From Bacteroidota bacterium (GTDB taxonomy: Bacteria > Bacteroidota > Bacteroidia > Chitinophagales > Chitinophagaceae): a stretch of 64,000 nucleotides of DNA. Shown piece after piece: positions 54,506 through 64,000 of this stretch. A model generated the notes under the pieces. It saw only the letters and a list, made by a program, of their open reading frames with translations, made no database searches and was not told the DNA's origin. The position numbers were made by a program, and so were the translations under genes. The stretch is taken from the NCBI GenBank assembly GCA_030706605.1, contig JAUZOE010000001.1, positions 124,001-188,000 of the forward strand, given 5' to 3'. Position 1 is the stretch's first letter; each line of letters begins with the position of its first letter.

Positions 54506-57500
54506 TTACTTCGTCAACGAAATCCTCAGTTGCATTCCTGCTCTTGTATCTACAGTCGGTGCTGATGATGAAATGTAAGGATTGACTCTTCTTTGATCAA
54601 AATATAATTTTACATTAATACGGTTACTAATGTAATAATCTATAGTAGGGCTTATCGTAATTTCCTTGCTTCCGTTGGTAGCAAATGAACTATTCTGGTC
54701 AAGGCGGCTGTTGGAAGTCACATTATCTTTTATACTGAAATCCAGCCGAAAATTGATTTCATTATCCAGTTTTTTAGTATCCTTTTTAGTGAATGGAAGC
54801 TTAAAAGGCAGCTTCATTCCGCGTTTACGAAATCCCCCACCAAAAGTAAACTGCGTAGATCGTACTTCACTTAACTGGTAATCAATCAGGCTTAAACTTA
54901 ACTGCCTTTGTTTGGTAAAATCAAATTTAAAACTAAGCTGATTAGTAAAGGTCATATCAAGACCAATAAGTGGCGCAAATTGTTCCTGAATAGTAATATT
55001 AGGTACCAGGAAGAAAGGAATATAATTATTAGAAACTGTATCAATAAATGAAGGATAATTATAACGAGAAACATCCCTATACAATAAAGCTGATGTGAAA
55101 TTATTCATTCCCAGACTGGCATTATAGGCATGAGTCAATGAGAAATTAGTAAATATCTTATCAAGTCCCGGAACTCTGCTTAAGCCATTGTAAGTTAAGC
55201 GCCAGTTGGGTTTGGGTAAAATGCCACTGAATGGATTTGATTTAATATTGGCATTGCCCTGTTTAATCAAAGATACTTTAGTAGGATCCTGCCCCGTATA
55301 AGCTGCAACAAATGCAGGCACCAAAACATCTACTGCATATCGTCCATAACCTATCGCATAGCCATCTGCCCCTGTGGGATTACCCTGGAGTTTATTGTAT
55401 TCATTAAGAGCGCCTAATCTTTTCGATAGAATCTGGCGGTAATCCTGGAATTTTAAAAACGTTGCCGAAACCCTGTTGGGATCAGACTTTTCAAATAAAG
55501 TATTGAAGGCGATATAACTTACATTGAACCCTCCCTGGATATAAGGACTCAAATGCGAAAAATTATTTCCTGTACCCGAGGTGTCCTTAAAAGTCTCTGA
55601 ATAATTTTTATTAAAAGTTTTATCAATATTTACATCAATAGTCAAATCCCTTACAGGCTCTAATTGTGCCGAAATAGAGAAACGTTGATTAAAGTTTTGG
55701 ACAAAAAGATCGTTAAAAGTAGAATCTCTTGTTATTAACCCACGCCTGGCAGCCTGGTTGAGCCAATTAGAATCCGGTTGTTGTCCTAAAATAAATCCGA
55801 GTCCTGGTGCCATGCTTTTAAAGTTTTCACCTAAAAATTGAGTACTATCAGTATAACCAGGCAACCTGGTATTGGTATTTTGCGAAAGCGTAGCATTGAC
55901 AGATTTTATGCTGGTCAGTAGTTTTCCTAATACACGCAAAGGACCTCTCACTTCCGGTAATTCCTTAGTGCTTTTCTTAGTTTTTGCCGTTACTGGTCTA
56001 TTTTTTGTTTTAGTAGTATCTGCGGGATTTTCATTTGACTTAGGCTGTAACGGCTGATCAAGAGCTCTAAGCCATTTGGATTTATCATACAATCTTGTAA
56101 AATCCAATTGCAGGTTAGCTTCTTCCTGTTGGCCGTTTTCCAATAAATTTCCAAGATTTACGGCCAACCGTGATGCCCCTATCCATTGGTAATTAGCTGT
56201 ATAGCTCAGGCGCATTGTCGTCCAATCCGTCAAAGGGAATTTGCTCAATGGAACATTATAAGAAAAATTAACTGTTTGCGTAAAGACAGTGTTCCTGCCG
56301 CCTGCAAAAAGATTCTTTCTTACTGTATCTTTTTTTGCTTTTGTATCTAAGCGACCGTAAGGTTGATCAATTACTGCATTATTGAGTGCCGAGTAATCAA
56401 GGCTGAGAGAATGAGTGAGATCCCACCTCAAAATATAATTCCTGTCGAAAGTGAAATACTTATCATAAGTTTCAGGCGTTACATATTTATCTCCACCTAT
56501 ACTACGGGGTTTTATCACACCAAACTGCCTGAATATATCTGCCTTAAAAGTAAGCTGGGCTGGTATAGGATTAAAATTAAAGTCTTTTACCAAGTCAAAC
56601 CAGTGCGTTTTTGTTTTTTTGAATAGATTTTTAAATGGCGAAATGAATTTAGGTCTAGGAGCAAAGTTATAGCCTAATCCTCCCCTTTGCTTGGTTACAT
56701 TATTATAGTCGATCAATGGATTATGCGCTTCAGTTTTGGTATAAGTATAACTTAAATCAAGATTCTCTACATCCCATAAGTGCGGTTTTTTGCTGTCCGT
56801 TCGGTTTTTATGAACATTGGTAAAGCTGATGGTTTTTATGGATGCAAAATCAATGGCATCTCTCCTAATAGAGTCCTTTGCTCTTTTTGTAGGGGCTTCA
56901 TTTAACTTTTGTTTCAATGTTATATCCATATCGAATGGATCGTATTGAGGAGTACTGATTGTTTGTGAAACACTTGCATAAAATGGAATAGAAAGGGCAG
57001 CTTTTTTGGGTAAAAGCTTTCCAAGTTCCAGAGTAGCAGCAGCATCAAATTGCAGGAAATTATCTTTGAATCTATCATTCACGCCCTGCTCCAAAGTGCC
57101 GAACCCATTACTGTGTGTATTTGCCGAAACAGAGATAGTTCCCAAATCTGAAAGGTTGGCATCAATCCTGGCCAGGGAAGCCCATCCTCCTTTTTCATCC
57201 ATAGACGACAAACGAAGTTCATTAAACCAAAGTTCACCACATGCTGCTACAGCATTGGTATTTTCTACTCCCATTAAAAATCCTTTTATTTCACCAAGGT
57301 TCGGATTTCCCATAATGGCATAGGTCTGGCCATTAGACTCCAACTGGGAATACAAAACATTCAAAGGCGAGCTTGAAAGATTTCTTTTCGTTTTAAGTTG
57401 AGTCAGATCACTTAAGTTAAGATCAAGATTATTACCCTTAATCCATAAAGTATCGTTGTAAGCAGTACTGTTTGGATCCAGTCCAAGATTCAGTGGTGTT

Positions 57501-60500
57501 AATTTCAAAGGTATTCTTACTTCGTAATAATTACTAACAAAGTCACTTCCAATTCTTATCACTGCGGTAAGGTCATTATTGTTCAATTGTGTTTCAATAT
57601 TCTTCTCTGCATGAATATACATTTGCAATTTTCTGAATTGCCTTAAATCCCTATTAGCAAAAGTTTGAAAAACAGCTTTCCCATCATTTTTAACCAGGTT
57701 ACAAAACTTAAGAGTAAGGGACTGTTCATTCTGTAAAAGATTGACACCATTATTACTTAAAGTTTGTACTCTTTCAATATCACTAGGTGTGCGATAAGGT
57801 AAAGGAGAACGTTTATCATTTTCTTCAATATTGACTGCTCCTACATTAAAGTCACTAGTATTTTCATTTGAATAATTACCTGTAGAATCAATTTTATACT
57901 GAAACTTTCTCCAGGTATTTCGTACAAGGTCTAGTTTCCCAAATCTGACAGTTACACTATCCTGGAAACCAGTTAAAAACATCCTAATAAATCTTATTGA
58001 TTTAAAATCGGGTATATTACCCACTTTTTTATTATAAGAATCAATCGGAATTCTCAGTTGATACCATGTTTCCAGCCTTGATGTACCGTCCACCAATTTT
58101 ACATTAACTACTTTTTTATCAACAATATAATTTTGACCTATGGTCATATCCGGAGCTGTCGGAGGTTTTAAATCAACGACGTATTGAAAATACTCTTCCG
58201 TTTCATTGAGGGTATTATCCCGATTTAGATCCTCCTGGTCAGGATATAAAGTGGCTGCGGACGAATATTGTGAATTGTTATTTGCGATAGGAGAATTACC
58301 CTGCGGATTGTTAAAATATTTATACCGTTGCAAAATACCCGCATTTTCAGCATCAAGATTACTTCCACGATAATATTGATAATCATCCGCAGATGGATCT
58401 GCCAAAGCGTCCTGGTATATTTTAGAAGAAGTACCAAAATTAGTAGCAAGAACATCAAGGTAATCACTTCTCCTGAAGACTTTTTCTGCATCATCTGTTA
58501 ATCCGTCAAAACCAACATCCTGGAAAGGTCTGTCTTTAGGATCATTACTGAATGCATTGGTTACCTGGATCGGGTTACGCGGCACTACACCCCAAATAGA
58601 AGTATCAACCTGTGCCGGTAAATTAGGAGTGGGTAATCCATTTTCATAAAACCTGCGGGAATCTTTCAAAACATCTTCAGAGATATTTCCAAGATTAATA
58701 TAAAATTTCCCCCCTGTACTAGTGGGGTTCAAAATAAAAGGATCTTGTACCCAGCATTCGATATATTCAATATTGGCAGTTTCGAAATCAGTTTGATCAA
58801 TACTTCTCATTAACCCACCCCATTTTTTTTGAGGATTTAAAAATTTTCCATTAGCATTTATATTAGCTATAGAAGCTTCATAATTGTAAGGTCCGCGTTC
58901 AGAAGGGTAATAGGAAAGATCAAAAGTGATCAATTGGTTTTGACCAAAGTCAGTAGTCTTTTGCGGAAAAATTTCCGTTTGTGAAACAGCCCGGATACGG
59001 GGATCAGAAAGTGCCACTTTATTGCCCCGTAAAGGATTATTGATATTTTTAGGATTCTGTAATGTTGGCTCTATCTGGTACCAGGATATTCTTGCCCGGT
59101 TTTTTCCATAGTCAAGACTGTTACTGGCATCGGCTTCCGGAAATAGAATGGCCCCGTTTTCGTCAGTAGCTCCCGAAGGAGTTGAAGCCAGGGCCCAGCT
59201 TATTGGCGGAAAACGAAGATCAATGTCACTCTTACTTCCTTCAAAATCATCAATATAAACAACTCCATTATTTCCTTTTCCTATTTGTGGAGCATGGCCT
59301 GGCTTCAAAAAAGCGGCCTCACCATAAGCCGTTATTGACGATGGGGCTGTGCTGTTATAAAAAGGAAGTTTATTTAAAATCTTTGTCAGCCGTGGCAAAT
59401 CCCTACGATAGTTAGCATCTACTCCATACATAGTATTTCTGATAGGATCTTCACCATAATCTACTTTTGTAAAGAAAGGTCTTTCACTAAGTCTTACCAT
59501 AGTTGCGCCCAAAGCCAATTGTTCCTTTTCAGTATTTTTCACCTCATAATCCAGTCTCAGGCCCATGTAACTTTTCTGCTGCAGTCCAAATGTGGCATTA
59601 TTTTCATAATTGACCTGCACGGGTAAGCCTGCATTTAATATTGCCTGGTTAATAATTTTTATCGTACCAAGATCATAGTTAATTGCGTAATCAATATTTT
59701 CACTTAATTGCTGGCCACCAGCTGTTACAGAGACAGATCCAGGAGGAATATTATAACCAATACTAATGTCAGACGATCCAGATGTTTTTGCAGATCCCTG
59801 TAAAATAAACCTATCTAGGTTGGGAAATCGTTGTTGAGCGGTTGCCTTTATGGAATCGTATAAAGGATAATATAAACTATCAGCTCCCAGTGCCGGATTA
59901 CTGAATAATTTTGGAGCAATATCGCGACCGAAAGGTTGTAGAATAGGGAAAATAACCCTGCTATATTGAGAAAGTACGGTATAACCTTCCACAAAATCAA
60001 ACACACCATCAGGCTGAGGATCATTTTGATTGTTCAGCCTATCCAGATTTACTAAGGATAAAATAGACGTACCCTGGTTTAAATCACCAAAAGGCACATA
60101 TCTTTTAGCGCCCAGCCCCGGCTCGTCATACAACACATTCAGCTTAAAATCCTGCCTGTCCAAAGCACCAAAGCCCACGCTGTACACATTCTTCATCATC
60201 AAATTCCAAATAGGCAGACCAGGACGTTGCGAAGTGGCTTTTAATAATTTCAGAAAAAGCACTTTCTGGTTGCTGGAAACAGAATCAGGTGGCACATCCT
60301 GCGAAAATTCACCCACCTGGTAAATTCTACCGTTGTAAGAATATTGATACGCAACAGCCAGCACTTCATCTGATTGCAATGGCTGGCTTAAAGATAGAAA
60401 ACCTACTTTTGGATTAAAGATATACTGTGTAGAATCTAATTTTCTTGCAAATGTTTTTTCAAAATCCTGTACTGGGCTTAATCCGATGTTATTTATTAAT

Positions 60501-61720
60501 TGGCTGTTGATCAATGCAGGATTACGGCTGCCAGGCATACTAATGATAGAGCTATATTCACTGTTGGTTCCGTTGGAAGGCAAGGTCCCGGTTACTGTAA
60601 AATTGTGGTAAGGATTGGCTTCTCCAAGATCCATAAGTCCTACTATTTCTCTTGCATCTGTGGTATGGCCATTTTTATTAGTTACCCATACTTCCAATCG
60701 TAATATCTGTACCGGAGTATTTACCGCCGGCAGGTTACTCATTACTTTATTATAATTGTCTTTAAAATACTGGCCGAGCAAAAAATGCCTGTTTTCTTCA
60801 TAATCATCAGCTTTAAGTTCAAATTGCTGAGCTGCAGATCCTCCCTGAAGATTCACCGATTGTCTTTGAGATTTTTGGTTTGCCAATACCCCGGTAACAA
60901 ACAACTTTCCAAATTGCAACTGGGTTTTTATCCCAAACAAAGACTGTGCCCCCGGAATTAACGTACCTTTTGAAGGGAAAGAAATATTACCTGCTTCAAA
61001 GCGCTTTAAAATTTCATCATCTCTACCGGTATAATCAAGTTTCAACTGATTGGTAAAATCAAAATTGGCAAGCGTATTATAACTTATCGGGAATTTTAAT
61101 TTATCCCCGATATTAGCATTTACATTTAATTGAGCTCCCATATTAAAATCAAATCCACCGTTCTTTCTCGCCTTTTCGGGAAGCGTAGGATTTTTCACAT
61201 TTTGTCCCTGATATCCCGCAGTTACATCTACATTTCCCTGTGGCTGAATATCTATTTTCCCATTTCCAAAAAGCCTGTTAAATAAATTATCATAAACATT
61301 CAACTTGGGTTTTACTCTGCCTCTGTTAAGCAGGTCAAGGGTATTGGACCTTTTCTTAAAATAATCAATTTCTGATTGTCGGGCCTGCAAAGCCCGGAAT
61401 TCTTCGGCTGTATAATAAGTGGGGGTTCTGTAATAATGATCGCCTACTTTTTCATAAACAATATACATTTTAGTAGCCGGCTCATATACCACAGAATCAC
61501 TGATATTAGGAGGAAGCTGAAAATCGTAAGTAGAAGGATTAGCTGAAATAAAATCTCCCCGGCGGTCATGAATAGGAAATGGTAAAGAGTCATTTCTATT
61601 CAGGGCAGAAGAATCCTGTGCAGTCGCAACAGAGATTCCTGAAATCGAAAAAACCATTGACAGAATACAATTCACTATCAAACCAAAATTATTCGGCACC
61701 AATATTCTTATACGCGACAT
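54506..61720 (-). CDS. sprA: SprA, outer-membrane translocon of the type IX secretion system
   Basis: 2404 residues, the size expected for SprA/Sov. A signal peptide is at residues 1-35. Typical segments are 'QPQGNVDVTAGYQGQNVKNPTLPEKARKNGGFDFNMGAQLNVNANIGDKLKFPISYN', repeated in SprA proteins, 'DDFEGSKSDIDLR' and 'AACGELWFNELRLSSMDEKGGWAS'. The C-terminus is a very large beta-barrel ending in 'RAGMQLRISLTK'. SprA forms the 36-strand pore through which T9SS cargo (adhesins, enzymes) crosses the outer membrane. It follows ruvA by 29 bases in the same direction, a layout familiar in Bacteroidota. The gene is intact. Confidence 0.97.
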   Translation of the reverse strand: MSRIRILVPNNFGLIVNCILSMVFSISGISVATAQDSSALNRNDSLPFPIHDRRGDFISANPSTYDFQLPPNISDSVVYEPATKMYIVYEKVGDHYYRTPTYYTAEEFRALQARQSEIDYFKKRSNTLDLLNRGRVKPKLNVYDNLFNRLFGNGKIDIQPQGNVDVTAGYQGQNVKNPTLPEKARKNGGFDFNMGAQLNVNANIGDKLKFPISYNTLANFDFTNQLKLDYTGRDDEILKRFEAGNISFPSKGTLIPGAQSLFGIKTQLQFGKLFVTGVLANQKSQRQSVNLQGGSAAQQFELKADDYEENRHFLLGQYFKDNYNKVMSNLPAVNTPVQILRLEVWVTNKNGHTTDAREIVGLMDLGEANPYHNFTVTGTLPSNGTNSEYSSIISMPGSRNPALINSQLINNIGLSPVQDFEKTFARKLDSTQYIFNPKVGFLSLSQPLQSDEVLAVAYQYSYNGRIYQVGEFSQDVPPDSVSSNQKVLFLKLLKATSQRPGLPIWNLMMKNVYSVGFGALDRQDFKLNVLYDEPGLGAKRYVPFGDLNQGTSILSLVNLDRLNNQNDPQPDGVFDFVEGYTVLSQYSRVIFPILQPFGRDIAPKLFSNPALGADSLYYPLYDSIKATAQQRFPNLDRFILQGSAKTSGSSDISIGYNIPPGSVSVTAGGQQLSENIDYAINYDLGTIKIINQAILNAGLPVQVNYENNATFGLQQKSYMGLRLDYEVKNTEKEQLALGATMVRLSERPFFTKVDYGEDPIRNTMYGVDANYRRDLPRLTKILNKLPFYNSTAPSSITAYGEAAFLKPGHAPQIGKGNNGVVYIDDFEGSKSDIDLRFPPISWALASTPSGATDENGAILFPEADASNSLDYGKNRARISWYQIEPTLQNPKNINNPLRGNKVALSDPRIRAVSQTEIFPQKTTDFGQNQLITFDLSYYPSERGPYNYEASIANINANGKFLNPQKKWGGLMRSIDQTDFETANIEYIECWVQDPFILNPTSTGGKFYINLGNISEDVLKDSRRFYENGLPTPNLPAQVDTSIWGVVPRNPIQVTNAFSNDPKDRPFQDVGFDGLTDDAEKVFRRSDYLDVLATNFGTSSKIYQDALADPSADDYQYYRGSNLDAENAGILQRYKYFNNPQGNSPIANNNSQYSSAATLYPDQEDLNRDNTLNETEEYFQYVVDLKPPTAPDMTIGQNYIVDKKVVNVKLVDGTSRLETWYQLRIPIDSYNKKVGNIPDFKSIRFIRMFLTGFQDSVTVRFGKLDLVRNTWRKFQYKIDSTGNYSNENTSDFNVGAVNIEENDKRSPLPYRTPSDIERVQTLSNNGVNLLQNEQSLTLKFCNLVKNDGKAVFQTFANRDLRQFRKLQMYIHAEKNIETQLNNNDLTAVIRIGSDFVSNYYEVRIPLKLTPLNLGLDPNSTAYNDTLWIKGNNLDLNLSDLTQLKTKRNLSSSPLNVLYSQLESNGQTYAIMGNPNLGEIKGFLMGVENTNAVAACGELWFNELRLSSMDEKGGWASLARIDANLSDLGTISVSANTHSNGFGTLEQGVNDRFKDNFLQFDAAATLELGKLLPKKAALSIPFYASVSQTISTPQYDPFDMDITLKQKLNEAPTKRAKDSIRRDAIDFASIKTISFTNVHKNRTDSKKPHLWDVENLDLSYTYTKTEAHNPLIDYNNVTKQRGGLGYNFAPRPKFISPFKNLFKKTKTHWFDLVKDFNFNPIPAQLTFKADIFRQFGVIKPRSIGGDKYVTPETYDKYFTFDRNYILRWDLTHSLSLDYSALNNAVIDQPYGRLDTKAKKDTVRKNLFAGGRNTVFTQTVNFSYNVPLSKFPLTDWTTMRLSYTANYQWIGASRLAVNLGNLLENGQQEEANLQLDFTRLYDKSKWLRALDQPLQPKSNENPADTTKTKNRPVTAKTKKSTKELPEVRGPLRVLGKLLTSIKSVNATLSQNTNTRLPGYTDSTQFLGENFKSMAPGLGFILGQQPDSNWLNQAARRGLITRDSTFNDLFVQNFNQRFSISAQLEPVRDLTIDVNIDKTFNKNYSETFKDTSGTGNNFSHLSPYIQGGFNVSYIAFNTLFEKSDPNRVSATFLKFQDYRQILSKRLGALNEYNKLQGNPTGADGYAIGYGRYAVDVLVPAFVAAYTGQDPTKVSLIKQGNANIKSNPFSGILPKPNWRLTYNGLSRVPGLDKIFTNFSLTHAYNASLGMNNFTSALLYRDVSRYNYPSFIDTVSNNYIPFFLVPNITIQEQFAPLIGLDMTFTNQLSFKFDFTKQRQLSLSLIDYQLSEVRSTQFTFGGGFRKRGMKLPFKLPFTKKDTKKLDNEINFRLDFSIKDNVTSNSRLDQNSSFATNGSKEITISPTIDYYISNRINVKLYFDQRRVNPYISSSAPTVDTRAGMQLRISLTK

Positions 61721-61749
61721 CCCAACAAATTAATTAAGGTAGATTTCTA

Positions 61750-62334
61750 TCAAATAGCTTTTAAGGCTTTTTTTATTAATGCTTCAAGATTGTTTATAGA
61801 AGGTTCTGAAATTACTATTTTCTTAATCGCCTGTTCTGCCACAGGTCGTGAAATCCCAAGAGCCACTAATGCATTTAACGCGTCTTGGTCGAAAGTATTG
61901 CCAAGGTGCATATTTTCTGTGCCGGATGTAGCTAATTTTGATACTTTATCTCTCAATTCTAATACTAACCTTTCCGCAGTCTTCCTCCCGATTCCTTTTA
62001 CACTTTCCAAAACGGCGGCATTATTCATCATAATGGCATTGGTTATTTCAGCAGGCTTCATATTAGACAACATCATTCGGGCTGTAGCAGCCCCCACGCC
62101 GGATACACTTATCAGCAATATAAACATTTCTTTTTCCAAAACATCGAAAAATCCATACAAAGTATGAGAATCTTCTTTTACCTGCAGGTAAGTAAACAAT
62201 TTACCTTCCGCCAGGTTTTGAATATGAGAATAGGTATTCAGGCTAATATTTACCTCATAGCCGATGCCCTGCACATCCACATAAACCACTGCGGGATTTT
62301 TATAAGAAAATTTTCCTGATAAGTATGCTATCAT
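61750..62334 (-). CDS. ruvA: Holliday junction branch migration protein RuvA
   Basis: 194 residues. The N-terminal OB domain 'MIAYLSGKFSYKNPAVVYVDVQGIGYEVNISLNTYS' is followed by two helix-hairpin-helix motifs ('LISVSGVGAATARMMLSNM' and 'LESVKGIGRKTAERLVLELRDKV'). The C-terminal RuvB-binding domain is 'FDQDALNALVALGISRPVAEQAI'. It binds four-way junctions and works with RuvB. A -7-like box on the minus strand (62352-62359) lies 17 bases before the ATG. Co-transcribed with sprA. Confidence 0.97.
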   Translation of the reverse strand: MIAYLSGKFSYKNPAVVYVDVQGIGYEVNISLNTYSHIQNLAEGKLFTYLQVKEDSHTLYGFFDVLEKEMFILLISVSGVGAATARMMLSNMKPAEITNAIMMNNAAVLESVKGIGRKTAERLVLELRDKVSKLATSGTENMHLGNTFDQDALNALVALGISRPVAEQAIKKIVISEPSINNLEALIKKALKAI

Positions 62335-62351
62335 AATAGTTTTAAAGTGGT

Positions 62352-62359
62352 CAAAAATA
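62352..62359 (-). promoter_or_regulatory. -7 box TATTTTTG upstream of ruvA
   Basis: TATTTTTG on the minus strand, 17 bases before the ruvA ATG. No TTTG at spacing 19 was found, so half of the consensus only. Confidence 0.4.
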
Positions 62360-62470
62360 AGTAATTCAGTGTAATGGCTAGTATATTAAAATTTTATTAT
62401 CATCTATAAGAAGCGGAATACGCAGGATGTCGTATTTTTATCGTCTTAATTTAAAATTTTATTATATAAA

Positions 62471-63472
62471 ATGACTAATAAAATCTCTGCTGCCATAACG
62501 GCTATAGGTGCATATGTGCCGGAATACAGGCTTACCAATGCTGAACTGGAAACTATGGTAGACACTTCTGATGAATGGATAAAAACCCGCACTGGCGTAG
62601 AAGAAAGAAGAATATTAAAAGGAGAAAATAGAGGAGTTTCAGAAATGGGAGCACCTGCGATCTTGGAACTTTGTAAAAAAAGAGGAATTGACCCCGAAGA
62701 GATTGATTGCATTATTTGCTGTACCGTTACTCCAGACATGACCTTTCCGGCGACAGCCAATATTATTTCCCGAAAAATTGGCGCCGTGAATGCCTTTGGT
62801 TTTGACCTCTCAGCAGCCTGTTCAGGATTTTTATATGGAGTTACTACAGGCTCAGCCTTGATAGAAAGCGGACGATATAAAAAAGTAGTGGTAGTAGGCA
62901 CTGATAAAATGAGTGGCATAGTAGATTATAGCGACAGAACTACTTGTGTTCTTTTTGGCGATGCCGCCGGTGCTATTTTACTGGAGCCTAATGAAGAAGG
63001 ATATGGCATACAGGAAAGTATTTTAAAATCAGATGGCGAAGGTGCTGAATATTTGAAAATGGTAGCCGGAGGTTCGGCTAAACCGGCTTCTATTGAAACC
63101 GTTTTAGCAAAAGAACATTATATCTACCAGGAAGGGCCTACTGTTTTTAAATTTGCTGTAAAGCGAATGGCCGATGTAGCGTTTGAATTACTCGAAAGAA
63201 ATCAATTAACCGGGGATGATATTGCTTGGCTGGTTCCCCATCAGGCCAATAAAAGAATTATAGACGCTACGGCAAACCGTATGGGTTTAAGTACCGATAA
63301 AGTTATGATCAATATACAGCGTTATGGAAATACCACCTCAGCTACTATACCCTTATGTTTATGGGAATGGGAAAAAAAATTAAAAAAAGGCGACCTTATT
63401 GTGCTGGCAGCATTTGGTGGAGGATTTACCTGGGGTGCTACACTGGTAAAGTGGGCATATGATAGCATTTAG
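62471..63472 (+). CDS. fabH: 3-oxoacyl-[ACP] synthase III (FabH-type ketosynthase)
   Basis: 333 residues. The catalytic triad is Cys117 in 'FDLSAACSGFLYGV', His257 in 'WLVPHQANKRI' and Asn287 in 'INIQRYGNTTSATIPL'. The N-terminus 'ISAAITAIGAYVPEYRLTN' and 'DTSDEWIKTRTGVEERR' are standard for FabH. It starts fatty-acid synthesis by joining acetyl-CoA with malonyl-ACP. The gene is divergent from ruvA. The adjacent acpP/plsX genes often linked to fabH in other bacteria are absent here. Confidence 0.96.
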   Translation: MTNKISAAITAIGAYVPEYRLTNAELETMVDTSDEWIKTRTGVEERRILKGENRGVSEMGAPAILELCKKRGIDPEEIDCIICCTVTPDMTFPATANIISRKIGAVNAFGFDLSAACSGFLYGVTTGSALIESGRYKKVVVVGTDKMSGIVDYSDRTTCVLFGDAAGAILLEPNEEGYGIQESILKSDGEGAEYLKMVAGGSAKPASIETVLAKEHYIYQEGPTVFKFAVKRMADVAFELLERNQLTGDDIAWLVPHQANKRIIDATANRMGLSTDKVMINIQRYGNTTSATIPLCLWEWEKKLKKGDLIVLAAFGGGFTWGATLVKWAYDSI

Positions 63473-63596
63473 ATTCAATATTTTCTATTATCCAAAAGAA
63501 AATTAGAATAAATTTATCTGACTCTTCTGAAACTGAAGAATGATTCAGGAATAGTTTTTGATTCAATAATTTTTAATTGATCAAAAACATTCTAAT

Positions 63597-63872
63597 ATGG
63601 ACAAAACAGAAAAATTACATGTGATGGAAAAAATGCTTCTCGAACTGGACGATGTGGTAAATTCCGAAACTTCTTTATTGAGAAAAATTGCACAACTGGA
63701 AGCCGAAAATATGAATCTTGGCAACAACCTTCTTGAAAAGCAATTACCGGAGATTCATTCAATGGTAGATGAAACCTTAGATGAAGTAGCAAAACTTCAA
63801 AGCGGGTTTACCGAGGTAAAAGATAAATTTATTAAAGACAATAAGCTGGGCGAAGTGCCTCCAAAAAATTAA
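63597..63872 (+). CDS. Small coiled-coil hypothetical protein
   Basis: 91 residues, ATG at 63597. A heptad-like stretch 'MEKMLLELDDVVNSETSLLRKIAQLEAENMNL' and 'IHSMVDETLDEVAKLQSGFTEVKDKF' indicate a helical coiled coil without membrane or signal segments. It is acidic and highly charged. No family is recognised. It ends 4 bases before the end of the convergent DinB-family gene. Confidence 0.6.
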   Translation: MDKTEKLHVMEKMLLELDDVVNSETSLLRKIAQLEAENMNLGNNLLEKQLPEIHSMVDETLDEVAKLQSGFTEVKDKFIKDNKLGEVPPKN

Positions 63873-63876
63873 AATA

Positions 63877-64000
63877 CTATTTTCCTTTTAACCCTTTAAA
63901 GGCTTTGGTCCTGCTAAAAACAATAAAATCTGTTGCGGGAATTTTATCAATTCCATTTTGTCTCAATAGGGTGATTATTTGCCCTCGATGAAAAGTCTGG
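63877..64000 (-). CDS. DinB-family protein, C-terminal end (5' end outside window)
   Basis: The minus-strand frame, open to the window edge, reads 'QTFHRGQIITLLRQNGIDKI', then 'PATDFIVFSR', then a stop at 63877-63879. HRGQI.TLLRQ is the conserved last helix of DinB/YfiT-like four-helix proteins, whose His binds a metal. The protein is probably a metal-dependent thiol transferase-like enzyme; the N-terminal part is not visible. Confidence 0.8.
   Translation of the reverse strand, partial: QTFHRGQIITLLRQNGIDKIPATDFIVFSRTKAFKGLKGK

Noticed and set aside
1-64000. CRISPR array, prophage or insertion sequence
   Set aside because: No regularly spaced repeats, transposase, integrase or phage structural genes were found on either strand.

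Overview
The window comes from a low-GC, AT-rich Bacteroidota chromosome, most likely family Chitinophagaceae (inference from gene content and protein style; no 16S rRNA is present). The main indicators are a 2404-residue SprA, the type IX secretion translocon protein, next to ruvA; a TamB-like protein; Bacteroidota-type promoters (TTTG, 19 bases, TAnnTTTG); few clear Shine-Dalgarno sequences; and families such as MbnP, DUF2911, PIG-L and sodium:solute symporters.

Left part (1-10.2 kb): the 3' end of a Gfo/Idh/MocA oxidoreductase with a Tat-lipoprotein gluconate-dehydrogenase subunit 3 protein and a strong terminator; a SatP acetate transporter; a NadR-like kinase; an oligosaccharide flippase; an overlapping trio arfB / MbnP-like / MbnH-like di-heme protein; and a GGGP-synthase-family prenyltransferase. 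From about 7.7 to 9.6 kb lies an accessory island: gene-poor, richer-GC sequence on both sides, a 48-residue basic protein, and an AT-rich gene with a HEPN-like R-x4-H motif. An OsmC protein follows.

Middle (10.2-40.9 kb): a minus-strand tetR-tolC-adaptor-RND efflux operon; a NlpC/P60 peptidase; an ECF sigma factor with a small membrane protein; trmN6, tsaD, a MacB-like permease, a CDF metal exporter and a VIT-family iron/manganese transporter; a PQQ-type sugar dehydrogenase; topA with two following genes; and a plus-strand set DUF2520 / kdsC / UbiA-family prenyltransferase / maf. Then come a CCG-domain Fe-S protein, an ATP-grasp protein, YceI, LysE, a HAD phosphatase, rpiB, a ROK kinase, PAP2 and a CheY-like regulator.

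Right part (41-64 kb): tRNA-Lys(UUU) with a consensus promoter and a terminator; a heavily decayed SDR pseudogene that keeps a promoter-like box; a SAM hydroxide adenosyltransferase; DUF2911; a PIG-L / 37-residue membrane protein / sodium:solute symporter operon; a hypothetical gene cut by one nonsense codon; tamB converging on sprA, preceded by ruvA; a FabH-type ketosynthase; a coiled-coil protein; and the 3' end of a DinB-family gene.

Most of the window is ordinary core chromosome. The points of most interest are the MbnP/MbnH-like pair without a lipobox cysteine, two enzymes of a possible archaeal-type ether-lipid route, the HEPN-like island, the two decayed genes, and two small genes (48 and 37 residues) that are easily missed. 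No CRISPR array, prophage, insertion sequence or rRNA was seen, and no clearly new defence or mobile system can be claimed.
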